From positions 234,051,336 to 234,115,335 of the forward strand of contig NC_080572.1 in assembly GCF_030247185.1 (NCBI RefSeq): a DNA stretch of 64,000 nt. The letters are read 5' to 3'. A program made the translations under genes and the position numbers. Below the pieces are notes generated by a model, which did not search any database, was not told the origin of the DNA, and was given only the letters and a program-made list of their open reading frames with translations. Each line of letters starts with the position of its first letter. The first letter of the stretch is position 1. Shown here in pieces: positions 1-10,618 of this stretch. Source of the stretch: Malaya genurostris. Its lineage: Eukaryota; Arthropoda; Insecta; Diptera; Culicidae.

Positions 1-2
1 AC

Positions 3-819
3 AGGTCCACAGGTTTCGGCATCTTCAATCAAAACATCACCGCTTCTTACAAACTCAGTGATCCGGCTTCAGTTTACGTCGCAGAATTAGCTGCTATTCA
101 GTACACCCTCGAGATCATTGAAATCTTGTCCAAAGACCTTTACTTCATTGTGACGGACAGTCTAAGCTCAATAGAAGCTCTCCGGGCAATGAAGCCAGGA
201 AAGTATCCCCCATATTTCCTGGGGAAAATACGGGAACACTTGCGAAGTTTATCTGAACGGTCTTATTCAATATCGTTAGTCTGGGTCCCTTCGCATTGTT
301 CCATTCCGGGCAATGAAAAGGCAGACTCATTGGCTAAGGTGGGCGCATTAGAAGGTGATATTTATGAAAGACCAATCGGTTTCAATGAATTTTTCAGTAT
401 TTCTCGTCAGAAAACTCTCGAAAGTTGGCAAACTTCATGGACGAATGACGAACTGGGACGATGGCTACACTCCATTATCCCTAAGGTATCGACGAAACCT
501 TGGTTCAGGGGGATGAACGTAAGTCGCGATTTCATTCGTGTTATGTCACGGCTCATGTCAAATCACTACACTTTCAACTCACATCTCCGGCGTATTGGGA
601 TCGTGGAGAGCGGGCTCTGCACCTGTGGCGACGGTTATCAGGACATCGAGCATGTCGTGTGGTCGTGCGTAGAGTATCGTGACGCCAGGTCGAAGCTACT
701 GGAATCCCTTAGGGCCCGAGGTAGGCCGCCTGAGGTTCCGGTTCGGGATGTGTTGGCGAGTCGGGATAGTTCCTATATGCTTCTTATTTACCAATACCTT
801 AAACACATTAATATACAAG
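3..819 (+). pseudogene. I-clade LINE copy A, ORF2 C-terminal fragment (RNase H and Cys/His end)
   Basis: The frame is open from the first bases of the window, so the 5' part lies outside. It encodes the last ~270 residues of an ORF2 closely matching residues ~950-1225 of copy B (25909-29589 minus), with only scattered substitutions. It includes the RNase H block AELAAIQYTLE, the FIVTDS and VPSHCSIPGNE motifs, and the terminal cluster CTCGDGYQDIEH. RNase H would remove the RNA strand during target-primed reverse transcription. The reading frame follows copy B up to the codons for KHINIQ and then enters foreign sequence at base 820, where the hAT element starts. The element's 3' end resumes at 5246. 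This copy is an insertion-disrupted relative of copy B. Confidence 0.93.
812..819. repeat. 8-bp target-site duplication, left side of hAT element
   Basis: TATACAAG stands directly before the element's first base, and the identical TATACAAG is found at 5246-5253 directly after its last base. An 8-bp duplication is the hAT superfamily hallmark. Joining the flanks restores the LINE sequence as found in copy B, where the same ORF2-to-3'UTR junction is uninterrupted. Confidence 0.95.
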
Positions 820-1256
820 CAGGCATGGGAAAAATTCAGTTACAATTCATTCATAACCATTCATTTGCCTATATATCTCAATCTGTCATTTGTTATGTAT
901 GCATCAGAACGTACGAGTTAAAAAATATTCATCACAGCCAGCCCAAACGTTCACTCACTAAATTAGCTGTGTAGTGTTGTACCGATGCCATTCGTTCCTA
1001 TCGAATGCAGGTTTCATTCTTTTATTCATTCTACGAAGTGACTTTCAAATGTGACTCAATCAGATTCGAATGTTGTTTTTTTTAGTGAGACATTCAGTGA
1101 GGCCGTGCTTGTTTCAATCGTTAGTTAATTCAGCGTTTTTAAATCCGGTTTCTGTAAAATTCGACTAATGTTTAACATCTATCGTAACAAAGAAATTTAG
1201 GTAGAATACTAATATCATATATATGAGCTTTAGGTGGATGAAATTTTTTTTATAGA

Positions 1257-3524
1257 ATGAAACGCTCAAAACCAACGCAAAAAGCCTTGTTAATGCAGGT
1301 TATTCGAGAGCAGGACGGGATGTTCAAATGCATCGCCGAGAGCAAGTGCTCATACGGGCAATCGATTATGAATCCTGGTAATTTTAAAAGACATGTTGAG
1401 GCTCTTCATCCGATCGTCTTTGATAGACTAGGATTGTCTTCTCGTCGAGTTGATGGCACCGACTCAGCACAAGTAAAAAAGAAATATAAGAAACTCATTG
1501 TGGACTCAAACAAAAAGAACCTAGTTTGTGGAACTCTTTTACTTTTAACTGAAAGTAACTTACCGTATAGCTTTTTTGAAAGTTCTGCATGTAAAATTTT
1601 ACTGGGACCGCTTTACGAGGCTGCCAGTATGACCCTGAACAGAAAGGCTATTTCAGATCTCATTGACAAAAGCTCGATACTGGCTAGAAATTTTATTAAA
1701 AACGAAATGTCTCAAAAACTCATAAGTTTGAAAATAGATAGTGCTACGCGAGGTAATCGTCAGGTGTTAGGCATAAATGCTCAATATTATCATAACAATA
1801 AAGTTGTTGTTCGAAATCTTGGTAAGATGAAATATTCTGTATAAAAACAAAACAATAACATTTATTTATCATCAATATTTCAGCAATTCAAGAGATGCAT
1901 AGCCGCCAGACAAAAGAAAATTTAAAAGATGTTATAATGAATACTCTGGCCGAATATAGTGTAGATATGAAACAGGTGTACTCCATTGCTCACGATAATG
2001 GCAGTAATATGGTGGCGACTGTTAAAGTATTGAAGGAAATGCTGGAAAAATCTAGCTTGGAAAACCCCTCAATCAACTTGCTAGTAGCTAATGAAGAAGT
2101 GCGTTACATTTTCGAGCTACCTGATGAGATGCAAAATGCTGAAAGTTTCGAGAGCATTGAGATAGACAATTGTAGCACAACATCAGATGATACTGTACAA
2201 TGTGACGATTTCAGTGAAGATAAGCAGGAGGAAACAAAATTCATTTTATCAAACATTGACGATGGTGAATGCTGGCGAATGGAAGAAATTCTCGACAGTA
2301 CACGATGCGCCGCTCATACAGCACAATTAGCTGTGTGGGATGTTGTAAAACCCTATCAAGAACGAATCACAAAAATACAAAAGATTGTAGTCAAATTGCG
2401 GCATCGCGAGTACCAAAAAATATTTAAAATCCACAATGCTCATCTGCCTCCTATTGCTAACGATACTAGATGGAATAGCAAATATCTGATGTTGTCATCT
2501 CTTCTCAATCAACGTCAGTTTTTCAATTTGCTGAAAACTGTTTTTCCGGAGCCAGGTGAATTTGATACAATTTTTCATTTACTTAGATTTTTTTCATATT
2601 TATTTTTTACAGATCTTACATCACATTGGCCATTTATTGAGAAATTCCGCGACGCATTCGAACCAGCATTCGTTCTTACGCTGAAGCTGCAGAAAATTCA
2701 TTGTCCGCTATCAGATTTTTACATATACTGGCTTCAGTGCCAAGCGCAACTGGATAAAATGAAATCAAATGTACTCGCAAAGCGTTTATTGGCAGCATTT
2801 AAAATTAGAACACAAAAACTCGTTGATACAATGCAATTCAAAGCATGCTTGTATTTAGACCCGAGATTAAACTTCTTAGGTTCGAAGCGCATATCTTCAG
2901 AAGATAAAGAAAAAGTTCAAGTAAGATAATATCATTGAACAAAAAGTATTCTGATTCAATCGGGTTTCTATAAAATTACAGAAATTTCTTCTTCAGTTGC
3001 ATCATCGTCTCAACGAAATTGAAGGTGTGGATGTTCAAGTTAATCAATCCACATCAACAAGTGAGCCGCAAGATGAACTAGACAAATACCTGTCATCATA
3101 TTTCGAAGAAGAAGACATTCCGACGGGAATATCACATTCGATAAACGAATCTGTGGTATCTCAGATAAAGGATTTAGAAATACGCGAGAAAGTACCAATA
3201 ACAATACAGCATTCAGATAACACTTGCTCAGATGTTCGATTCGACATTCTGAAGTATTGGGAGTCACACAAAATTATCTCTCCAATTCTTCACCGTTTGG
3301 CAATGGTAGTTTTGGTTGCTCCTTCAACTCAGGTTTCCGTTGAACGTGCCTTTAGTGGACTTAAACTGATTCTCACCGATCATCGAATGCGTTTATGTGA
3401 AAAATCAGTGGAAAATTTACTTGTTTTGAAACTAAATTCTGACTTACTGGAACAGATATCTGAAATATTGAGCGACGAAGAAGCCAATTATGTGACAGAA
3501 TTGCTTAAATGTCAATCTGTGTAA
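1257..3524 (+). CDS. hAT transposase with N-terminal BED-type zinc finger, four exons
   Basis: Proposed exons are 1257-1821, 1884-2555, 2613-2920 and 2982-3524, which give 695 residues. Introns 1822-1883 and 2921-2981 are needed to keep the frame (GTAAGA donors, TTTCAG and TTACAG acceptors). The 57-nt intron 2556-2612 is inferred from CAG|GTGAAT and TTTTTTACAG. A BED-like finger uses C25, C31, H46 and H51. Predicted catalytic acids are D161 (LKIDSAT), D226 (AHDNGSNM) and E636 (VSVERAFS). The hAT signatures CAAH (C330, H333) and RW (384-385) are present, and the C-terminal dimerisation region ends in NLLVLKLN. The enzyme would bind the CAGGCATGGG ends and cut and paste the element in the nucleus. 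The ATG at 1257 is the first in frame before the zinc finger. No stop or frameshift is seen in the spliced frame. Confidence 0.9.
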
Positions 3525-3920
3525 CTGCGAATCTCATTTTTCAATTAAAGAGAAATTCAAGTTGTTTCGTTTCCTTTAATCGTGTTTATTCATTCCTGAA
3601 ATTTATCTATAACTCTCATCATAATTATTATCATTTTCCTCTTCATGACATTTTTAAAACTTATTTTCATTTCATTAGTACAACACACATGCCATATCAA
3701 ACAGATAAAACAATTTTTCCATCTCAGTTTCGTGTAGGTAAACGTTTGAATGTAGAATTGATCTAAAAAAAGACACGAATGCACTCAGGCGTCACCAAGA
3801 TTTTAAAAATTATTTGAATTTATTTACCGTAAATTCTCAGAGAAAAATGAAAAGCCGGTTTGTTGTAAAAAATACGGACTTTAATTAACACCAAAAATAA
3901 TAAACATTGGACATGACAGA
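3525..3920 (+). other. hAT transposase 3' noncoding region
   Basis: AT-rich sequence after the transposase stop codon. AATAATAAAC near 3895 is the only polyadenylation-like signal noticed. Two short ORFs here, one per strand, overlap each other and have no recognisable content. Confidence 0.4.
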
Positions 3921-3928
3921 TTGTTATG

Positions 3929-4168
3929 CAGGGATGCCAGAATATATGTTCAAAACTAAACACAAATTAAAAATATAATAATCGTCGAAATGAAAGTTAT
4001 TGAGTTTCGGATCAAATGGCTTCACTGAAAATAAGGATTAACGAACGAGATTCATAGTCACACCATCAGTTTCATAATACGGGTAAAAAAGTGCGTGCTT
4101 TTAGTTTTCACAAAATTTATCGATTTCTTTCGAGCATTTGTAGTGTGTAGGCTGATCTGGCATCCCTG
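3929..4168. mobile_element. Short hAT-type MITE nested in the hAT element
   Basis: It begins CAGGGATGCCAGA and ends TCTGGCATCCCTG, a perfect 13-bp terminal inverted repeat around 240 bp of AT-rich sequence without an ORF. CAGGG ends suit hAT MITEs. The ends differ from those of the surrounding element, so it is a separate insertion. The 8-bp flanks (TTGTTATG and TTAATGCA) do not match well, so either the duplication has decayed or the boundary is off by a few bases. Confidence 0.7.
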
Positions 4169-4199
4169 TTAATGCATGAATTCCATATCGTTGAGTTTG

Positions 4200-4740
4200 G
4201 TTAGAGCAATCCAGCAGCTGGTAGTTTTATATGCGAGATCTATAATAGAAATGGAACTAGAACAAACATATCTCCAGCAAGCCGATTTAATTTTATTTAT
4301 TCGAACAGTTCTACTGTCAAATTTAAAACTGGTATACCCTGCCGAACTATATTTTGAAACACGAGTAAAACTCTGCTGCTATCAGGGCATATTCAGGAGT
4401 GTTTTAGTTCTAGATGCATAATTTATGTCAGTTACAAAATTTAAATCTGGATTTTATAACAAGAAAAACTGGCAGCCCCAGCAGTGTTTCACTCGTGTTT
4501 CAAATATACAAAAAAATAGAACGGCATCGTAGACCAGTTTTAAATTTGACAGAAGAACTGGTCGAATAAATAAAACTAGAACGGCTTGCTGGGGATACGT
4601 TTGATTCAGTTTCAGTTATATTATAGACCACCCATATGAATCTCGCAGCTGCTGAATTTGCTCTAATATCCAGATTAAAATTTTATTACTGACATAAATT
4701 ATGCATCTAGAACTGGAACACTCCTGAACATGCCCTTAAA
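4200..4740. repeat. Rearranged inverted-repeat tract inside the hAT element
   Basis: Segments at 4203-4240, 4275-4345, 4356-4370 and 4384-4433 recur as reverse complements at about 4645-4670, 4520-4590, 4478-4502 and 4681-4739. One example is AGTTCTAGATGCATAATTTA near 4405, repeated inverted near 4705. The last block is out of order for a simple hairpin, so a foldback has been rearranged. No coding function is supported. Confidence 0.7.
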
Positions 4741-5245
4741 GAGTAAAGATATAACTAGATTATTGATTTTGTACTAGGATGAAACAAAGAGATCGCGTTA
4801 GCGTGTACGCAACGCTGTGATTCTAAATTTAAAATAACTGATCATCATACAGCTTGAATGATTGGATGTAAGATAGATTAGGATTTTTATTATTTGTTTG
4901 TAAAAACAGATACATGTGAAGTTTTAACAAAATTTTGAATTTCTACACCGACTGGACTGAGTTATAAAATATATTCGACGAGTGAGTGGACTTTCACTCG
5001 CTCAGTATGGTTTCGCTATTTATTCTGCTGGTAATTGTTTCATTTCTGAAAATTCGTTCTCATCTCACTGGCGGTTCTGTTTCACTCACTTTTCAGATTA
5101 TACAAGCAAAATGAAGTTGGAAAGATTCATCAAAACGGTTCATGATTGGTGGTTCCGTTTCCAGCGTTCCGATTTTTCTACGGTGAAACGGGGATGAATT
5201 AATATCGAGTGTTGTAAGGTGGAAGAATGAATTTTCCCATGACTG

Positions 5246-5950
5246 TATACAAGTGTGATCCGTTGTATTTGGCATAGAAAGTTTTCCTTACTCTTTTCGA
5301 GACTAAGAATACTCTTCACCTATAGGTTCGACACTAACATCCGCCCGATTCTCCCAATCCCCCGTCTGTCTACCATCTTTATCAATACTAACAAGATCTT
5401 TTTGCTGTTACTAACTTTTCGCTCCCCTTTCCCCAGTCTCTTCACCATCTCGATGTCAACTAACTAAATATTTGTCGTTATTAGTTATTTCGTTTCCATA
5501 CCCCCCTTTTACAATCCGTTTTCCTCAACAATTACTTCTCTATTTTTTTTTCTTCATACTATTCGGCAACATCATCATCATCGCCCACGGAAAGCCGCTC
5601 CAGTCGATGACTAACATGCGGGCCACCCGCCGGGTCTTCGCAGCCTGGGGTTGTTTTCCGCGGTCCCCAGAAGGATGCGGCAATTTTAAATACATTCTCA
5701 CGTCACCTGGCTGATCCCAAGAACGGAGGACCACTCCTGTCGATAACTAGCACGCGGGCCACCGGCCGGGTCTTTGACTCGGGGGTGTCTTCCGTGGACC
5801 CATACGGACAAGCATACGGCCACTACCATTGAGTAGCAACGTCACCAGTAAAACATTAGAGGCCAGCACCTACACAATCATTATTATTAGAAAACACCTT
5901 TGACTAACGCATTGTGCCTTAATAAATATATCTTATGGAAAAAAAACATT
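5246..5950 (+). mobile_element. I-clade LINE copy A: 3' untranslated region and poly(A) end
   Basis: The sequence matches the 3' UTR of copy B (reverse complement of 25285-25908), including GACACTAACATCCGCCCGATT, the segment around GATCTTTTTG and the ACATGCGGGCCACCCG block. It ends near 5946 in AATAAATATATC and a short A-run. The GC-rich block at 5580-5672 is repeated in diverged form at 5728-5806, whereas copy B has it once. Two overlapping short ORFs here are noncoding. Confidence 0.88.
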
Positions 5951-6660
5951 AAATGCATAATATTCTTAGGTTAATTATTTTTTCTTCTATCGTACTACTC
6001 AAAACCTCTAATTAAAAAAGTCCACACCAGCATTAAGATAAGATTTTTCGGACATTGGTTTACGAAATTTCACGAATCTACGACATTATACATGTAGTAT
6101 TATTTCAGAATTGATTCCTATGTGTTTGACACTTCGGCTCGTTTTGTTGATATTTTCAATTATATCTAATCAGTAACTGAGGTTATGGTAACTATTATCG
6201 GTCCAAGTTGCCAGTTTCAGAAAAAAATTAAGTGAACTCGTTTTGACATTACGAGTTACTGAGGGGTGCTTAAATTTATGATACAGTTTTGATAGGCGAG
6301 TGGCAGGTCGTGTCGTCGGTTATAGGGTAAAGTGTGTTGAATATTGTACACCGTCACTTAAACCGGCGAAACAAAAACCGTAAAAAATGCTGTAAACCGT
6401 TATCCCCAATCTTAGGCTCAAATGAAAGGTCTTATGGTCCTACCAAAAATTACTGCATATTTTCGAAGACAACATACATTTAAATATTAGTTGACGGCCA
6501 TACGAACCGACTTCGATTATAGCGGTTCTCGGGTTCCGGTGCCGGAAGTGCATATAATAGTGAACCCACTTCGAAGAATTTTTGAATAGAATACCACAAT
6601 ATTATACTTGAGAAAGGCATCATTACACCACTAGGTGGATTCAAACAGGTTTTTTATATT
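5951..6660. repeat. Dispersed repeat, end motif facing right
   Basis: It contains the family's internal blocks (CTCAAATGAAAGGTCTTATG, ATACGAACCGACTTCG, GGTTCCGGTGCCGGAAGTG). It ends at 6608-6655 with GAGAAAGGCATCATTACACC followed by ACTAGGTGGATTCAAACAGG and a T-run. The same end motif recurs at 37545, 53000 (inverted), 60465 and 63900. No ORF. Confidence 0.7.
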
Positions 6661-7862
6661 TTAAATTTGATTTTAATTAATTGCTTAATTTTCGCATTTT
6701 GTTAATTACAATTAATTTTAATTGTCGCATTTTGGTAAACGCATTTCTAAACGTCTATTTGTTATTCACTGACAAGTTCAGCAAATTTTTATGCCAGACT
6801 CCGCCAACAAGATGCGTGTTTCCGAGATATCAGAACAATATTTTTCAAGAATCTCAGGAAAGAGCGTTTGGATCACTGGTTTGCAATCAGTAAAATTTCG
6901 TGTTGTCGATCTTGTTCGGCATTTCTTTATGCCAAGCTCGAAAATCGGTTTTGATTGTGTACTCTTTTTCTTTTGAACTTTTTTAATTGGAAGCTTCTAC
7001 ATCGAATCGATGCACTTTGGTGAAAGGAACGGATCGGAGTTGCTCAAAAATATGAACTGTTTCGCACACCTCAATAACGAAACGCACAGAATACAAGTAG
7101 TTTCGATACTGTAGCTATCATCCCGTGAACACTTTCTGAAACTGACATAACTTGAAACCGTTTGCCAATCTAACTCGTCACACGTAAATCCCAATCTATT
7201 GCTTATTTATTTGGAAGAAAGGAGTCATCCGAAGATCCGGATCACCTTCCGTAAGTACCTCTAAAATGCATTTATACCCAATCGATAAATCTCGCCTATA
7301 AACGGAGCTCCAGGCCGTCAAATGACGGGACCGGTCCGATTTCCCCAACAAGCGATATCTGTTGCTCCTCCGTTTTATTATATTGGCAAAGGAAAATAAA
7401 TCAACGCCCAGTTCCGGTGCTATTTATTCACAACCATTATGGCGTGATCCCTTTCACTAATGTTTCCTGATGCTGAAAAGTATGTACTGTGCGTTCTAAA
7501 GCCACTTGCTCCCCCACATACCGCCAGGAATCGAAAATATCTTCTCGTACAAATGATAAAGGATTACCTTGAAGCAAACAAGTGGCAGTTGATCAATTTT
7601 AGCGGAAGTTCCTACCAAGGTGATGGTTGAAAGTAGATTTGTGAAAGGGCGTTTGTAGCTTTTTTCTTCTTCTTCTTCTCCCTTCTTACTTAGTTATGTC
7701 AGGGGAGTAGGCGTAACACAGCGGCTGTAACCGAAACAACTAAAAAGCTTGAATCAAACCAGTACCGAACGGGTCTAAACATTAACTGAAAAGATAAAAC
7801 TTCGGTGGGCCACGATCCCCGAAAGCAACAGAAAAGGTGAAGCATCCACAAACTTTATTATC
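6661..7862. other. No feature recognised
   Basis: AT-rich sequence without repeat-family matches that I could recognise. Short ORFs at 6681-6976 (plus) and 6997-7194 (minus) have no known motif. A small TTC run lies near 7665. Confidence 0.4.
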
Positions 7863-8585
7863 TCATGAGGGGATGCCGTCGGACGAAGGATCGTTTCGTT
7901 TTTTTTTTGTGAGCACATCTACTCCTTTTACCTCCTCTGCGGGCTTCCGCCGCGTACCATTTTGGGATTGATGATGAGGGAAACCGAGTGAGTGTATTTG
8001 GGGAAGGAACCACTCTTTGCTTCTTTCAGCAGTGAAATGAATCATAGTGTTAAAGGGATGCTTTTTTTTTAGCTGCATTCCGCTCAGAAAAAACACTTGA
8101 ATTCGGTAATGATCCGTGTAATATGGAAATAATTTTTCACTTTTTCCGTTATCGTCAGTGCGCTGAGAGCTGTGAGAATATTCGGGAACAAAGGGGTTAA
8201 ACCGTTTCACCCGAGTAACAAGTTCAGGTTGGAAATAGGTTCTACAATCAATCAAGAAAAGCGTTTCTTTGTTTGACTGAAAGAATAAGTGCAACTGCAT
8301 ATTGAAAGAAACTTCATGAAGTGCTTTGCAAACTCTGAAACCGTTTATTGTTCCTGGCTTTAGCAAATCTACTAACTGACTGACTAACAGTGCGAGGCAG
8401 AAGCTAGTTCTCACAACATATGCTTTGTTTTGTTCCCCTGGGAAGTGCTTTGCTTCAGGGGAATATGCAGTACATACTTGCTGCGTGCATTTTTCTTTGA
8501 CTAAACATGCAGAAACCCTACATAGAAGTTGTTGAATCAACAGAGAACCATCCTTCTTCGGACATATCAGAACAGTTTGCATCAT
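7863..8585 (-). CDS. Unrecognised 240-residue ORF, doubtful
   Basis: This is the longest open frame in the window that is not clearly part of a mobile element. The conceptual protein has no signal peptide, no clear membrane segment and no domain I recognise. It has scattered Cys and His, and a basic, Lys-rich C-terminus partly encoded by homopolymer runs (TTTTTTTT near 7902 and 8067). The surrounding 7200-8950 region shows little repeat content, so a host exon cannot be excluded. A chance ORF is more likely. Confidence 0.15.
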   Translation of the reverse strand: MMQTVLICPKKDGSLLIQQLLCRVSACLVKEKCTQQVCTAYSPEAKHFPGEQNKAYVVRTSFCLALLVSQLVDLLKPGTINGFRVCKALHEVSFNMQLHLFFQSNKETLFLIDCRTYFQPELVTRVKRFNPFVPEYSHSSQRTDDNGKSEKLFPYYTDHYRIQVFFLSGMQLKKKHPFNTMIHFTAERSKEWFLPQIHSLGFPHHQSQNGTRRKPAEEVKGVDVLTKKKRNDPSSDGIPS

Positions 8586-8993
8586 CAGTTCACACTATGC
8601 ATCTGTCAGTGAAATAGTCGATATTTCGACATAAATGAGCCAAGCTTCGAATTCCAGTTCGCCTTTTCTGTCTATCCTGATATTAAACGGTTATCTGACA
8701 GAATACGGAAAGGCAGTTCATCACAATTTTAATTTTAATTTTAGTGACAATTAGTTCTGTTTTGTTGTGACACTGTCTGATTACAGTATCGTGAGGAGTG
8801 AGACTTGGCGAAAACAATGAAGCTTTTAATTAATAGTTTTTTCACGCATAGCCAATTAGTTGCAAATTTCAGCTCGGTTGAAAATCTGCTATCTCAAAAG
8901 AAATCATTCATAAACCATCAAGGAAAAAAGGGGGGTCTGGTCTATTTTTTAAAGTGTTTCTCTACATAAATTTCACATTTTTAAGCGCACTAA

Positions 8994-9334
8994 GGCTGTG
9001 AGCCATTTCGCGGTTAATTCTAACATTCGGTTGAAATCTGACACTTGAGTGGTTATTTTGTGTCGAGTAGTTAAATTTAACTAAAACTGCGACCCATTTC
9101 AAAATTTGACGGACGGAAAGTTATTCGGGTTTATTTTCCACTGAAAATAATTTTTACTAAATAATTAATAATAGAATTTTCATTGCAAGGTTTTTTCGGT
9201 GTCGGAAAATAACTATCGATCTGTCAAAAAAAAACATGCTCTGGAGCAGGATTATTTTTGACAACATCAAATTAACCGCTCGAGTGTGAAATTTTAACCA
9301 AAAGTTAAAATTAACCACGAAATGGTTCACAGCC
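8994..9334. mobile_element. PIF/Harbinger-like MITE, 341 bp
   Basis: The left end GGCTGTGAGCCATTTCGCGG and the right end, read inward as GGCTGTGAACCATTTCGTGG, form an inverted repeat of about 65 bp with scattered mismatches. TAA flanks both sides (8991-8993 and 9335-9337). GG...CC ends with a 3-bp TAA duplication fit the Tourist/Harbinger type. No coding capacity. Confidence 0.83.
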
Positions 9335-9339
9335 TAAGA

Positions 9340-9719
9340 AATGAAGTTCGCTCCATTTGTTTTTCAACTGTTTCTAGCATAAATATAAGGTATGTCATCA
9401 TATGACATATGCCAGTGTCATCCCATTTAAATTTTATGTGTGGACATGTTGATATCGATTGCTTTGTACATAAGACTAAAGTGTTGATCTTTATGACATA
9501 GATCAATGTCATAACATGTCAATGTGAAGTGTCGCCGTATTGATGTTTATATGTAGTCTCAATAACCTTTATATTCTCTGACAATTGCGGCAATATCAAG
9601 TGTCAAATATAATAATAAAAGGTTTTGGACAAAATGACTGCAAGAATCTTCGTGGAACTGATTTAATCTGTGTTTGAATTCATACTGTGGGCAAAATATA
9701 GAAAAATAGGTACGACTTT
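9340..9719. other. No gene; AT-rich stretch with short palindromes
   Basis: Several short GTCAT/ATGAC palindromes occur, for example TATGTCATCATATGACATA near 9391, and related GACAT blocks to 9515. No repeat boundary or coding signal was identified. Confidence 0.35.
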
Positions 9720-10474
9720 TTTACATAATTTTGAAACCCTCGAAAAAGTTGTTAAAGTTAATTTCCGTAATAGCCTTCAATGCGCGTAGCGATTCACGTT
9801 TGGTGTCTTCAATTAACTTCCCTGGAGCGATCGTTTGAGTTTGCTGAATAGCCAGGAATCACAAGAAGCTAAATCAGGCCAATACGGTGGTTGCGGAACG
9901 AAATTAGTTAAATTTTTGGCGAAAAAATCATCAAGAATCAATGTAGTATGCTACGGTTTGCTCTTGGCGCAAAACCCAAGAATTGTCGGCCCACAATTCC
10001 GGCTTCTTTTTACGAATAGCTTCGCGCAAATGACGCATTACGCATTTTATTCTTTCGTGTCGGCGGTAGCTTTTGTTCGTTTGGTTCACTCATTTCGAGG
10101 TCGTTCTATTCTTCACTACACAATACTGTACTTGGTTTCTTCTGTCCCGAACGTAAGCGGTTTTGTTTTATCGACTGACTTGGATGAGATGTGAATGCGA
10201 ACTGAAATAGTATTCCTTGTTGACAGTTTGGCCGGTCGATAGGAATTCGAAGTGCACCACACCTCGATAATCAAAGAAAGCTGTCAACATTACCTTGATT
10301 TTTGACTTGCTTTGACGTGACGCGCTCTCCACCCGCTTTGAACAACTTGTACCAATTAAAAACACTTGCTTGCGACATACAATTATCACCGAAAGCCTTT
10401 CGCAACATTCTGAACGTTTCGGCACCAGAAATTTGATTCCACACACACAAAACTTCTTTGTTGAATAATTTCAT
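9720..10474 (-). pseudogene. Decayed mariner transposase
   Basis: Reading the minus strand from 10474, the N-terminal helix-turn-helix part is recognisable (MLRKAFGDNCMSQASVFNWY). After a deletion come FFDYRGVVHFEFLSTGQTVN, then KKPELWADNSWVLRQ and QPPYWPDLASCDSWLFSKLK in shifting frames. These match mariner order. The first catalytic region and the HHDNAPAH block are missing or destroyed. Clear terminal repeats were not found. This is a third mariner lineage, older than those at 19377 and 40871. Confidence 0.82.
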
Positions 10475-10618
10475 TCATTGCAAAAATCGTGGATTGAACT
10501 TCAAATATTTCAGAAAGACAGACGTATACTAAACATTAATGAACTTTTTGACGTGACACTTGTCACCAAGGGTGCGAAAATTTGACATTTTTTCAAACTG
10601 TCACCAAACATAACACAG
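10475..10618. other. No feature recognised between mariner remnant and TIR element
   Basis: It includes AACTTTTTGACGTGACACTT near 10540, which may belong to the mariner's 5' end, but no matching inverted end was seen on the far side. Confidence 0.3.

Larger units (their letters stand above)
820..5245 (+). mobile_element. Complete hAT-superfamily DNA transposon, 4426 bp
   Basis: The ends are short imperfect inverted repeats: CAGGCATGGGAAAAATT on the left, and CAGTCATGGGAAAATT read inward from the right. Both are flanked by the identical 8-bp duplication TATACAAG. Inside lie a four-exon transposase gene (1257-3524), a short hAT-type MITE (3929-4168) and an inverted-repeat tract (4200-4740). 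The host site is the very end of LINE copy A ORF2. Intact ends, exact duplication and an undamaged gene suggest a recent insertion; whether it is still active cannot be judged from sequence alone. The stretch 820-1256 before the gene has no ORF and presumably carries the promoter. Confidence 0.93.

Noticed and set aside
3921..4176. 8-bp target duplication for the nested CAGGG MITE
   Set aside because: TTGTTATG and TTAATGCA agree at too few positions to be called a duplication.
9835..10194. 119-residue plus-strand ORF
   Set aside because: It is the complement of a decayed minus-strand mariner transposase.
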